Assembly (NCBI GenBank): GCA_964511875.1
Contig: CAZEHS010000002.1
Location: forward strand, 1 to 64,000
Direction: 5' to 3'
DNA length: 64,000 nucleotides
Origin: CAZEHS01 sp964511875
Lineage (GTDB): Bacteria > Bacillota > Clostridia > Peptostreptococcales > Acidaminobacteraceae
The notes below the pieces were generated by a model. That model ran no database searches. It worked only from the letters and a program-made list of their open reading frames with translations, and was not told where the DNA came from. This document shows, one piece after another, positions 44,126 to 52,854 of this stretch. The position numbers were made by a program, and so were the translations under genes. Numbering within the stretch: the first letter of the stretch is position 1; each line of letters begins with the position of its first letter.

Positions 44126-44605
44126 TTACTGTTTTTTTGTTTTTAGATACTCGGTAATGACTGAAACAACATAATCATGATCATCTTCCTGCGGAAGACC
44201 GGATACGGTAATAGTGCCTACGACTCCGACGCCCCTGATCGTAAGTGGAAAGGATCCTCCTGCCAAGACACTTGATTCATCTGAAATGCCGAAACGAGGA
44301 TTTAGTGAATTCCCATCATCCTCGAATTCCAGAGTGATTCGATAAGAACTGGCGAAAAAATTATACACGATGTTCTCTTTGCGGGCAATCCAACGGTCGT
44401 TGTCTGGTGTCACGCCATCCATTGAAAAATGAAAAAGCTGCCTTCTGTTGAGCGTGATATTGATTGCATATGCGACACCTGTTTCAATAGCTTTATCAAT
44501 CAATCTTTTGCCAATATTAAAGGCATCACCGCTGTTGAAATCGTCAAACACAAGTTCACGTTCCTGATTTCGGATAAGTTCAATCTTTTCAAGATTTTTA
44601 CCCAT
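44126..44605 (-). CDS. UPF0303 / HbpS-like (DUF336) protein
   Basis: This 159-residue protein matches the UPF0303 family. It shows RRQLFHFSMDGVTPDNDRWI, then SSVLAGGSFPLTIRGVGVVGTITVSGLPQEDDH near the end (core GGSFPLTI and GVGVVGTI). The fold is shared with HbpS and GlcG, which bind small molecules or heme and often occur in catabolic operons. The ATG at 44605 follows CAGGAGGA; upstream in-frame codons lack such a site. It starts a three-gene minus-strand operon and is divergent from the SDR at 44802. The biochemical role is unknown. Confidence 0.82.
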   Translation of the reverse strand: MGKNLEKIELIRNQERELVFDDFNSGDAFNIGKRLIDKAIETGVAYAINITLNRRQLFHFSMDGVTPDNDRWIARKENIVYNFFASSYRITLEFEDDGNSLNPRFGISDESSVLAGGSFPLTIRGVGVVGTITVSGLPQEDDHDYVVSVITEYLKTKKQ

Positions 44606-44684
44606 TTTATCCTCCTGTGTGTGTCTTGCTGAGCACATATCACCTTCAATTGAGAGTGTACCAATTGGAGGCGAACCGGCAAAG

Positions 44685-44694
44685 TTGTTGACAA
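44685..44694. promoter_or_regulatory. TTGTTGACAA operator-like palindrome
   Basis: An exact match to TTGTNNACAA in the divergent control region. It is continuous with a second palindrome, TTGACA-A-TGTCAA, at 44688-44700. Confidence 0.5.
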
Positions 44695-44709
44695 TGTCAA
44701 TTTATTGTA

Positions 44710-44761
44710 TTGACAAATGCTTATGTGTATTATATTATTTAAACATGGAATTGTCAACAAT
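44710..44761 (+). promoter_or_regulatory. Promoter with ATTGTCAACAAT operator for the GRE-island operon
   Basis: TTGACA (44710-44715), 17 bases, TATTAT (44733-44738) form a strong promoter. The perfect 12-base palindrome ATTGTCAACAAT at 44750-44761 lies right at the expected transcription start, where a repressor would block initiation. It matches the TTGTNNACAA motif of the island. Confidence 0.75.
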
Positions 44762-44801
44762 GTGCAAACTGAATATACATCTAATCAAGGAGCGATCATC
44801 A

Positions 44802-45593
44802 ATGGACCTCAAACTTACAGGGAAACTGGCATTGGTCACAGGGTCTTCGGCCGGCATCGGTAAAGGCATTGCAAAAGCGCTGTTAGCTGATGGCGCAATC
44901 GTAGTTATTAATGGAAGAAACAAAGAATCAGTTGAAACAGTAATTGAAGAATTCTCTGCATATGGAATTTGCTTTCCTGCAGTAGGCGATATTTCAACCA
45001 CAGAAGGTGCCAACGCAGTAATCCATGCAGTTGACTCAATCGGTGAGTTGGATGTGCTCGTAAACTGCATGGGCACTTATAAAGGGACGCCATTTGAAGA
45101 AATATCAGATGAAGAATGGCAATGGATGCTGAATGTGAATTTGATGAGCGCGGTCAGGATTTCAAGGCACTTTCTCCCGAAAATGTTGAAGCGGAATCAA
45201 GGCAGAATCGTGATGATAGCCAGCGAATGCGGTATCAAACCGCTGACTGACATGGTACACTACAGTGTCTCTAAAACCGCAATGATCGGTCTCGGCCGAT
45301 CTTTGGCTGAACTGACTAAAGGAACCAAGGTGGCTGTAAATACGGTTTTGCCTGGTTTGACATGGACCGAGAATACCGCAGCTTATCAGACCGATCGAGC
45401 AGAACGTGAAGGAAAAACATTGGAGCAAGCCGTTAAGGATTATTTTGTGACATATGAGCCGACATCACTCCTGCAAAGGATTACGACCGTTGATGAAATC
45501 GCATCCACCGTAACCTACTTCTGCTCGGAGGTATCCGCTGCAACCAATGGTGCTACAATAAGAGCAGAAGGCGGTCTGATACGCAGTATTTAA
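44802..45593 (+). CDS. Short-chain dehydrogenase/reductase
   Basis: This 263-residue SDR has TGSSAGIGKGIAKALL, NGRNKESVETV (Arg after strand two favours NADP), VNCMGTYKG in place of the usual NNAG, Ser in IASECGIKP, and the catalytic YSVSK. Start at ATG 44802, eight bases after AAGGAG; the open frame extends far upstream but over the promoter. Members of this group act as 3-oxoacyl or gluconate-type reductases. It is the first gene after the promoter at 44710 and precedes importer 2 by 109 bases. Confidence 0.88.
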   Translation: MDLKLTGKLALVTGSSAGIGKGIAKALLADGAIVVINGRNKESVETVIEEFSAYGICFPAVGDISTTEGANAVIHAVDSIGELDVLVNCMGTYKGTPFEEISDEEWQWMLNVNLMSAVRISRHFLPKMLKRNQGRIVMIASECGIKPLTDMVHYSVSKTAMIGLGRSLAELTKGTKVAVNTVLPGLTWTENTAAYQTDRAEREGKTLEQAVKDYFVTYEPTSLLQRITTVDEIASTVTYFCSEVSAATNGATIRAEGGLIRSI

Positions 45594-45702
45594 CTGAAAG
45601 GAAAACGATTTACCATGGTTCCGCTTTCTTTACTGATTGCAGGATGGCCACCTAAGATTCAGTAGAGGAATTTTATAAACAATAAAAAATGGAGGATCTA
45701 AA

Positions 45703-46821
45703 ATGAAAAGAATTGCTTCCCTTGCACTCACAGTTCTTATGTTACTTACACTGTTGGTTGGGTGCGCTCCCGCAAGCACATCAACTACGACTCCAGAAGC
45801 TCCGGCAGCCGAAGCAACAACTGAAAACAAACTGATGATCGGTGTTTCGATCAGAGGTCTAGAAAATCCATATTATGTGCAGTTGAAGCAAGGCGCAGAA
45901 ATGTTTGCCAAAAAAATGCTGAAGGAAGGCACTTATGAAATTCAGATAATGGAAAGCCAAGGGTCCGATGACAAGCAGATCAATGACATCAAGGCATTCC
46001 TTGCTCGCAGCGGCGAAAATGCTATCCTCTATGTTGATCCGAACAATGCGCCAAATGCTGCAGTTATTGCTGACCTATGCGAAGATGCTGGAGTATACTG
46101 GAATACAACCTGGTCTTATGCCAACGGTGTATATCCAATGGATTACAAATACTATGTGATGCATCAGACCGCAGATAACGAAACAGGCGGCTATGAAACA
46201 GCCAAGGCAATGTTCAACAGCTTTGAAACACCCGGAAAAGGTAAGGTCCTTGCGATTCTTGGTATGATCACCAACGACGCATCGATTGACCGTGAAAAAG
46301 GTCTGAAAAAAGCTTTGGCCGAATTCAAGGATGTAGAATTGCTTGATATCCAGCCCGGTAACTGGAGTCCCCAGGAAAGCCTTACCCTGACACAGACGTG
46401 GTTGGCTAAATATGGAGATGACATCGATGGTATCTGGGTTGCCAATGACTCCTGTGCTCTAGCTGTTGCTGAGGCTTTGCGTGCTGCAGGTCTCAATGGT
46501 AAAATTAAAGTAACCGGCTTTGACTGTATCGACGATACGTTGACAGCTATAGAAAAAGGCGATGTATTTGCAACATATGCTGCAAACCCGTATCTGCAAG
46601 CTGGATATGGCTTGGGTTATACCTATGCGGCCTATACCGGTAAGATCGTACCTTCCGATCTCACTCCAGAAAAAAGAATGATCCAGACCAAAGGAGTAGC
46701 AGTTACCGCTGGCAGCATCAAAGATTATAAGGCCGAATTCGTCGACAGCAAACCTGATTATGACTATACCGATCTTGACTTCTGCATCTCAAGACCTATG
46801 GATCTTAACAGCTTAAAATAA
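45703..46821 (+). CDS. Sugar-type ABC importer binding lipoprotein (importer 2)
   Basis: This 372-residue lipoprotein has a signal peptide with lipobox LVGCA (Cys21), a Thr/Ala/Pro/Glu linker, and a type I binding fold. It shows IGVSIRGLENPYYVQLKQGAEMF, NAILYVDPNNAPNAA and GIWVANDSCALAVAEAL. It differs clearly from the importer 1 binding protein and may recognise a different ligand. GGAGG precedes the ATG. A perfect 15-bp hairpin follows the gene, which may protect its mRNA and raise its level over the membrane components, as is common for binding proteins. Confidence 0.9.
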   Translation: MKRIASLALTVLMLLTLLVGCAPASTSTTTPEAPAAEATTENKLMIGVSIRGLENPYYVQLKQGAEMFAKKMLKEGTYEIQIMESQGSDDKQINDIKAFLARSGENAILYVDPNNAPNAAVIADLCEDAGVYWNTTWSYANGVYPMDYKYYVMHQTADNETGGYETAKAMFNSFETPGKGKVLAILGMITNDASIDREKGLKKALAEFKDVELLDIQPGNWSPQESLTLTQTWLAKYGDDIDGIWVANDSCALAVAEALRAAGLNGKIKVTGFDCIDDTLTAIEKGDVFATYAANPYLQAGYGLGYTYAAYTGKIVPSDLTPEKRMIQTKGVAVTAGSIKDYKAEFVDSKPDYDYTDLDFCISRPMDLNSLK

Positions 46822-46837
46822 TTTTTTTAACTCTCAT

Positions 46838-46872
46838 GAATATCGGGCAGGAGATAATCCTGCCCGATATTC
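46838..46872 (+). other. Perfect 15-bp intercistronic hairpin
   Basis: GAATATCGGGCAGGA (46838-46852) and its exact complement (46858-46872) have a GATAA loop, with no T-run behind. It lies between the binding-protein and permease genes and fits a 3' mRNA stabiliser or partial terminator. Confidence 0.8.
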
Positions 46873-46907
46873 ATAAAAATATCAGGGGGAAGGGGGAAAA
46901 ATTTTTT

Positions 46908-47918
46908 ATGTCTTCATCTACCGAACTTACGATTGCTCAAGAATTTCAATTAAGAATTGAAAGGGAAGAAAAATGGGATAGGATTATCCGTATCGCACCC
47001 GTAATTGTCATGTTTGCACTGGGATTATTCTTCGCAGTCATGGCACCTGGCTTTTTAAGCGCTGCCAATGGACTGACTATTATATCCCAGATGTCAATTC
47101 CGTTGATTATTGCTTCGGGTGTCACATTCGTAATTCTGATTGGCTGTATCGACCTGTCAGTTGATGGCGTCATGGGCCTTTGCGGCTCGGTCATTGGACT
47201 GCTTGTTCTAAACAATAAAACGGGAATCGTCCTGGGGCTTTGGGCCATCCCTGTGGTACTGGGCATCGGCGCACTTATGGGTCTTGCTACTGGCCTTATC
47301 CATGTCAGAGGTAAAATTCCATCATTCATGGTTTCCTTCGGCATGCTGAGCATTACTACCGGCCTTGCCGTAATATCATACGGTGCAGTGCCGCCGGTCA
47401 TTCAGGATCAGAGCATCAGGGCATTCGCGTTACTGCAGATAGGTGGTCTTCCGCTTCTGGCATATGTTGCACTTGCTGTATTCGTTATCGCTTATGTCAT
47501 ACAGGAAAAGACAGCTTTCGGGAAATATGTTTATGCCATTGGCGAGAATGAGAGCCTTGCAAAGGTCTCAGGAATAAATATCAATCGGGTCAAAGTCCTT
47601 GTTTTTATCCTGTTGGGGACCATCGTTGCCATTGCAGGAATTATGGGTGCTGCCCAAATTGGACGTGGTGATGTGGCAGTAGGTAATGGACAGTTTTTCA
47701 GGGCGCTTGCAGCAGTTGTTCTGGGCGGTACATCGCTTTCAGGAGGCAAGGGAGGCATAATCAGCACCCTGATTGGAACCATTATCATCACTGTCCTGAA
47801 TAACGGATTGGTTCTGATGAGTGTTAATCCTTATTTCAAGGATGCTGTCATGGGTGTAGTTCTGATTTGCGCTGTCATTCTGACCTTGAACAGAAACCCA
47901 AAACAGGTCACTAAGTAA
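46908..47918 (+). CDS. Ribose-type ABC importer permease A (importer 2)
   Basis: This 336-residue RbsC-like permease shows VILIGCIDLSVDGVMGL, the conserved IPSFMVSFGML and GGTSLSGGKGGIISTL near the C-terminus, with about nine membrane helices. I start at ATG 46908, with the purine-rich GGGGGAAGGGGG 11 bases upstream; frame openness further up crosses the hairpin. The importer 2 operon has two different permease genes on either side of the ATPase, so the channel is probably a heterodimer. Confidence 0.9.
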   Translation: MSSSTELTIAQEFQLRIEREEKWDRIIRIAPVIVMFALGLFFAVMAPGFLSAANGLTIISQMSIPLIIASGVTFVILIGCIDLSVDGVMGLCGSVIGLLVLNNKTGIVLGLWAIPVVLGIGALMGLATGLIHVRGKIPSFMVSFGMLSITTGLAVISYGAVPPVIQDQSIRAFALLQIGGLPLLAYVALAVFVIAYVIQEKTAFGKYVYAIGENESLAKVSGININRVKVLVFILLGTIVAIAGIMGAAQIGRGDVAVGNGQFFRALAAVVLGGTSLSGGKGGIISTLIGTIIITVLNNGLVLMSVNPYFKDAVMGVVLICAVILTLNRNPKQVTK

Positions 47919-47930
47919 AGGGGGGTACAG

Positions 47931-49466
47931 ATGATGGGAAATCAACCAAAAGAACTCTTCAGAGTCACTGGAGTCAGTAAATCATATGGAAGTACCAAGG
48001 CGCTTAAAGATGTCAGCTTTTCAATCAACAGCGGTGAAATTGTCGGAATCGTTGGTGAAAATGGCGCCGGCAAATCGACATTACTGAAAATCATGACAGG
48101 TGTTGAACAGGCCGATAGTGGGACAATGGTGTTTTCAGGCAATACTTATGCGCCAAAATCTCCAAAGGAAGCAAATTCTCTTGGTGTTGGAATGGTTTTT
48201 CAGGAACAGTCACTCATAACCAACTTGACGGTTGCGCAAAATATTTTTTTTGGCGAAGAGGACAAGTTTCGTGAATATGGCTTCATAAAGTGGTCTGAAA
48301 TGACTCGTAGAGCACGTGATATATTGGATCGAGTTGCAATGGATGATATTCCGGCAAACAAGAAGATTTCGGATATCCAATTTTCGCGACGTCAGATGGT
48401 CGAAATCGCAAAAGTACTGCATCGGGCATCCCATGGCCGTGAAAGCGGCGCTATGATCCTGCTTGATGAGCCGACATCCGTGCTGAGCAACGAAGAGATC
48501 GGAATATTGTTCGGGAAGATCCGCGAATTGAAAGAGGCCGGTAATGGCGTTGTATTCATTACCCATCGTCTCGATGAGATAATGGAAATATGCGATCGGA
48601 TCTTTGTTTTCAAGGATGGCAGGAATGTATGCGATATGGAAGTTGAGTCGGCCTCAGAAGAGATTCTCTATGAGAAGATGGTAGGTAAGAGTTCATCCTG
48701 TGAATATTATAAATGTGATAAACAGATACCCCATGGGGAAAACCTGTTGATTGATGCCAAAAATATTGGAAGTTACGGTAATTGCCGAGATGTTTCGTTT
48801 ACCTTGCATGAGGGAGAAATCATGGGTATATGCGGTGTCGTGGGATCTGGTAAGGAAACATTGTGCGGAATCATATCCGGCGATGAACCACACACCAGCG
48901 GTGAATTAAGGATTAACGGAAAAGTTCAGCATTTCAGTTCACCCCATAAGGCCTTACTCGAGAAAATAGTCTGCGTCCCGACAGAAAGACGGGTTGAGGG
49001 GCAGGTTGGCATTGCTAGCATTGAAGATAACATCATTTATTCAAATATGGAACGTATAACTAAGCATGGGTTTGTTTCGAATAAGATGCAGCGCAAAATT
49101 GCCGATGAGTGGATTCATAATCTCAATATAAAATGCCAAGGCCCTACACAGGCTATTGAAAATTTGTCAGGCGGGAATGCTCAGAAAGTCGTATTTGCGC
49201 GGGTACTGTCCAGTGATGCCAGGATCATAGTCCTGAATAATCCCACCCGCGGTGTCGATGTGGGAGCGAAAGAAGAAATTTATGATATTATCCGCAGCGC
49301 TTCAGCAAGAGGGATCGGCATCATCGTGCTTGGAGATACACTGGATGAGTGTATCGGTCTTTCCCACAAGATTCTGGTGATGAAAGATGGACTGGTAACC
49401 AAAGAATTTGATGCACCCGCATTTGATAAACCTGAACAGATTGATATTATTCAGTTCATGATGTGA
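47931..49466 (+). CDS. Ribose-type ABC importer ATPase (importer 2)
   Basis: This 511-residue double ATPase has the first half intact: Walker A GENGAGKST, Walker B MILLDEPTSVLS and THRLDEI. The second half has VVGSGKETL in place of Walker A and LSGGNAQKVVFARVL as signature. Its Walker B segment reads VLNNPTRGVDVG, where the usual Asp-Glu is Asn-Asn. The second site has therefore lost both acidic residues, while importer 1 keeps FFDEPTRG. In RbsA-type proteins the two sites are unequal, so transport could still work through one site. Start ATG at 47931 after GGGGGG; ATG 47934 is an alternative. Confidence 0.9.
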   Translation: MMGNQPKELFRVTGVSKSYGSTKALKDVSFSINSGEIVGIVGENGAGKSTLLKIMTGVEQADSGTMVFSGNTYAPKSPKEANSLGVGMVFQEQSLITNLTVAQNIFFGEEDKFREYGFIKWSEMTRRARDILDRVAMDDIPANKKISDIQFSRRQMVEIAKVLHRASHGRESGAMILLDEPTSVLSNEEIGILFGKIRELKEAGNGVVFITHRLDEIMEICDRIFVFKDGRNVCDMEVESASEEILYEKMVGKSSSCEYYKCDKQIPHGENLLIDAKNIGSYGNCRDVSFTLHEGEIMGICGVVGSGKETLCGIISGDEPHTSGELRINGKVQHFSSPHKALLEKIVCVPTERRVEGQVGIASIEDNIIYSNMERITKHGFVSNKMQRKIADEWIHNLNIKCQGPTQAIENLSGGNAQKVVFARVLSSDARIIVLNNPTRGVDVGAKEEIYDIIRSASARGIGIIVLGDTLDECIGLSHKILVMKDGLVTKEFDAPAFDKPEQIDIIQFMM

Positions 49467-49491
49467 TTCAAGGGATACGGGGGATGGCTAT

Positions 49492-50463
49492 ATGCAGACA
49501 GCAGAAAAATTAAAGGATTTCAATTTACAGGAAACACTAACTAAGGGAATCAGCATCATTGCCATTCTGATCCTTTTAGCCGGATTTACAATAATCAATC
49601 CGCGCTTTCTTGGAGCGAGCAATGTCAACAACCTGTTAAATGATATGAGCATATTGTTAGTGCTTAGCATCGGCGTAACCTTCGTTCTGCTGATCGGCAG
49701 CATTGACCTCTCTATTGGGGCGGCCAGTTCATGCGCGGCTGTAATCTTTGTAATGACCATGCCCAAGTTCGGATATGGAAGCATATTGATTACAATTCTA
49801 TTTGGTCTTGCTGCCGGTTTGGTCAATGGATTATTGTGTGTGAAAATCAAGGTTCCCTCATTCATTGTAACATTCGGGACGATGAGCATTTTTCATAGTT
49901 TCGCCATGCTGGTGGCTAATGGAGCTTCACAGCAGATCAACCGGGAATTCTATCCACTGATTAATTGGTACAAGCTGAAACTCGGAATGATTCCACTTCC
50001 ATTCATCTTTGCCATTGTATTGGTTGGTGTGATGATGGTTGTTCAGTCCAAGACCCAGTTCGGGAAAATCATGTATGCGATCGGTGGCAATGAAAGTGCG
50101 GCACGGACAGCAGGAATGAATATTTTCCGTACAAAAATGTTCGTGTTCATCATCACCGGGCTATTCTCATCAATTGCCGGCATCATGTTTGCCTCAAAGT
50201 TGAAAAGCGGTATCCCGACAATCGGTGATTCATTCACTTTGATGGCGATTGCAGCGGTAGCACTCGGCGGAACATCCCTATCCGGTGGAAAAGGCGGGCT
50301 GCTGAAGACCATAGCAGGCGTCATCCTCATAACATTGATTCAAAATGGAATGAATGTTATCGGTATCAACACATTCTGGCAGCGTATGACCTTTGGAATC
50401 ATCATCTTAGCAGCAGTATATATGACAACAGATCGAAAACGCCGTGATTTGGTTGTGAAATAA
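49492..50463 (+). CDS. Ribose-type ABC importer permease B (importer 2)
   Basis: This 323-residue RbsC-like permease shows VLLIGSIDLSIGAASS, VPSFIVTFGTMS and LGGTSLSGGKGGLLKT, with about nine membrane helices. It is a clear paralogue of permease A, which lies on the other side of the ATPase gene, but is not a close copy. GGGGG is seen before the ATG. It ends 42 bases before the glycyl radical enzyme gene, which has AAGGGAG in front, so uptake and the radical chemistry are on one transcript. Confidence 0.92.
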   Translation: MQTAEKLKDFNLQETLTKGISIIAILILLAGFTIINPRFLGASNVNNLLNDMSILLVLSIGVTFVLLIGSIDLSIGAASSCAAVIFVMTMPKFGYGSILITILFGLAAGLVNGLLCVKIKVPSFIVTFGTMSIFHSFAMLVANGASQQINREFYPLINWYKLKLGMIPLPFIFAIVLVGVMMVVQSKTQFGKIMYAIGGNESAARTAGMNIFRTKMFVFIITGLFSSIAGIMFASKLKSGIPTIGDSFTLMAIAAVALGGTSLSGGKGGLLKTIAGVILITLIQNGMNVIGINTFWQRMTFGIIILAAVYMTTDRKRRDLVVK

Positions 50464-50505
50464 TGAAGATTCACCGGTGCATTTATTAAGAAGGGAGAGA
50501 ATATC

Positions 50506-52854
50506 ATGGCAATGACCAAAAGAATGGAATCCCTTAAGAAAAGGCTATTTGAAGTCGAATTTCATGATCCGGGCGTATGGCATTTCCAAGATACCAACAT
50601 TCTTGACGTATGGCCCGAAATTTCATCAAAACCGGTTGTTATCCGAAAGGCATACGCTCAAAAGTATATGGGAGAATACCTGCCGGCAATAATCAAGCCT
50701 GATGAGTTGATTGTAGGGGTGCCTAATCAGAACAGCGTTGGATGGGGCAGCGTATTGCCGATTTATTATACTGAAGAGGAAGGCTTGCAGGCGTCACGGT
50801 ACGACCTGAATGAATGTTCAGTATGGGGACATCATCCCCCAGAATGGGAAAAGGTACTGCGTGTCGGTGTTGTGGGTATCAAGAGTGAAATCCTTGATCA
50901 GATTGAATTTAAATCAGCTCAGAACCAACCTGACCAAATGGCACTGGATAACTTAACAGCCATGTTGATAGCGCTCGATGGCCTTATTGCCTTTGCTCGC
51001 CGTCACGGAGAAGCAGCACTTGAAATGTCTTCAACATGCGAAGATCCTGTGAGACGTCAGGAACTCATGGAGATTTACAAAGTATGTCAGACGGTTCCGA
51101 TGAATCCCGCAAAGAGTTTCCATGAGGCTGCTCAGTCATTCTGGTTCACCTACAGTCTCGTCAACAGCGGTGGGGAGTTTGTTCCCCTTGGCCGCGCAGA
51201 TCAAGCGCTATATCCATATTATCAAAAGGATATGGAGAGCGGGGTAATCACCCAGGAGAGAGGGACAGATATCCTGGCCAGCTTTCTTACGAAATGCAAC
51301 GAACGCATTGTCCAGGATACCAAATTGGCTGAGAATCATTACAATTTCGGCTTGTTCTCCCAGGGACAAGTGCCCAGTGAAGAAATCATGGAGAGTGGTA
51401 CCAACCAGACCGGCGGTTATGAAACCCGTGCTCTGACCTGGCAGTTCGATCAGGACAATGATAGTGATGCAAATTTCAATTATGGTCAGTCCGGAAATGA
51501 CTGGTTGATGAATTGTATTGTCGCAGGATTACATCCTGATGGTACGGATGCCACAAATCGCTTATCCTACATGTTTGTCGAGATCATGCATGATATGAAC
51601 CTGTTAATGCCGACTCTGGCTGCACGGGTACACAGAGACACTCCGGATGATTTCATCAGACTGTTGGCCAGCGTACTCCGATACGGACAAGGGGAGCCGA
51701 TGATCTACAATGATGAAACCATTATTCCTGGGTTCCTTGATTTGGGAATTCCCATTGAAGATGCTCGTGACTATTCCAATGATGGATGCTGGGAGACGCT
51801 CGTTCAGGGCAAAAGCCATTTCAGTTATGCCCACGTAATGAATTTGAGATGCATAGAATGGGTGTTCAACCGGGGCATTTCTCAGCACAATGGAAAGCAA
51901 GAAGGTTTAGACACAGGTAATCCCCTTGAATTCAAGAACTTTGAGGAGTTCTATGGAGCATATCAGAGACAAGTGGATCATTATGTGGATTTACAGTGCC
52001 AGCGCAGATTGGACAATTTTCAGCTAAGCTACATGATAGCCCCAGATCCTCTCATGTCCTCTATCATGAATGACTGTATCATAAATGGAAGGGATATAAG
52101 CCAGGATGGCGCTCGTTATATCTTCCACCAAATCTTAGTTACAGGACTATCCTGCACGGTTGATTCGTTGATGGTGGTCAAAAAATTGGTATTTGAAGAA
52201 AACGCAGTATCAATGCAGGATTTGCTGTCGGCCCTAAAGGATAACTGGAAAGGCCATGAGCAATTAAGAGCTCAAGCGATTAATAAAGTGCCTAAGTTTG
52301 GAAATGACATTGACGAAGTTGATGAAATTGCGGTGAGAGTGCTGAAGGATGTCGAGAACCGGGTCAATGAATGGAATGCAAGAAAGACACGGATACTCTT
52401 CCCCTGCGGAATCGGCACATTTGAAAACTATGCTGTTCTTGGCCGTGATATTTCCGCTTCGCCCGATGGCAGGTTCTTCGGGGATCAGATTGCTCCGAAT
52501 TATTCGCCAACCCCGGGAGTCGACAAGAATGGACCGACTGCAACGATCAGGAGTGTAACCAAACCTGACCTTGTGCGCTATTACAGCGGTACCCCTCTGG
52601 ACCTTTCAATCAATTCAAAGGAAGTTGAAGGGGATGCAGGAATCGTCCGATTGGCAGGTGTCATTCGATCATTCTGTGATCTTGGCGGTCAGATTCTCAC
52701 TATTACATCGACCAATGTTGAAGATTTGAAGGACGCAAAAGTCAATCCTGAAAGACATCGTGGATTGAGAGTACGGATGGGAGGACTTTCCGCTTACTAC
52801 GTGTCCATGTCCCCCATACAACAGGACAATATCATCAAGAGATTCTCAAGATGA
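50506..52854 (+). CDS. Glycyl radical enzyme of unassigned subclass (PFL-like)
   Basis: This 782-residue enzyme has the pyruvate-formate-lyase fold, with SFHEAAQSFWFTYSL as a PFL-domain mark. The thiyl residue is Cys428 in SNDGCWETL. The Cys-x-Glu spacing (Cys428, Glu430) matches that of dehydratases, choline TMA-lyase and arylacetate decarboxylases, but Trp between them is unusual: most read GCVE. The radical Gly is probably Gly760 in RVRMGGLSAYYV, 22 residues from the end. Classical enzymes have Arg-Val-x-Gly-Tyr/Phe; here it is Arg-Met-Gly-Gly-Leu. Its activase overlaps by four bases. I cannot assign the reaction. A dehydration or C-C/C-X cleavage giving an aldehyde for the downstream oxidoreductase is plausible. 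Confidence 0.9.
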   Translation: MAMTKRMESLKKRLFEVEFHDPGVWHFQDTNILDVWPEISSKPVVIRKAYAQKYMGEYLPAIIKPDELIVGVPNQNSVGWGSVLPIYYTEEEGLQASRYDLNECSVWGHHPPEWEKVLRVGVVGIKSEILDQIEFKSAQNQPDQMALDNLTAMLIALDGLIAFARRHGEAALEMSSTCEDPVRRQELMEIYKVCQTVPMNPAKSFHEAAQSFWFTYSLVNSGGEFVPLGRADQALYPYYQKDMESGVITQERGTDILASFLTKCNERIVQDTKLAENHYNFGLFSQGQVPSEEIMESGTNQTGGYETRALTWQFDQDNDSDANFNYGQSGNDWLMNCIVAGLHPDGTDATNRLSYMFVEIMHDMNLLMPTLAARVHRDTPDDFIRLLASVLRYGQGEPMIYNDETIIPGFLDLGIPIEDARDYSNDGCWETLVQGKSHFSYAHVMNLRCIEWVFNRGISQHNGKQEGLDTGNPLEFKNFEEFYGAYQRQVDHYVDLQCQRRLDNFQLSYMIAPDPLMSSIMNDCIINGRDISQDGARYIFHQILVTGLSCTVDSLMVVKKLVFEENAVSMQDLLSALKDNWKGHEQLRAQAINKVPKFGNDIDEVDEIAVRVLKDVENRVNEWNARKTRILFPCGIGTFENYAVLGRDISASPDGRFFGDQIAPNYSPTPGVDKNGPTATIRSVTKPDLVRYYSGTPLDLSINSKEVEGDAGIVRLAGVIRSFCDLGGQILTITSTNVEDLKDAKVNPERHRGLRVRMGGLSAYYVSMSPIQQDNIIKRFSR

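Noticed and set aside
44619..44801. Long N-terminal extension of the SDR upstream of 44802
   Set aside because: The extension would run across the promoter and operator; AAGGAG lies at the proper distance from the ATG at 44802.
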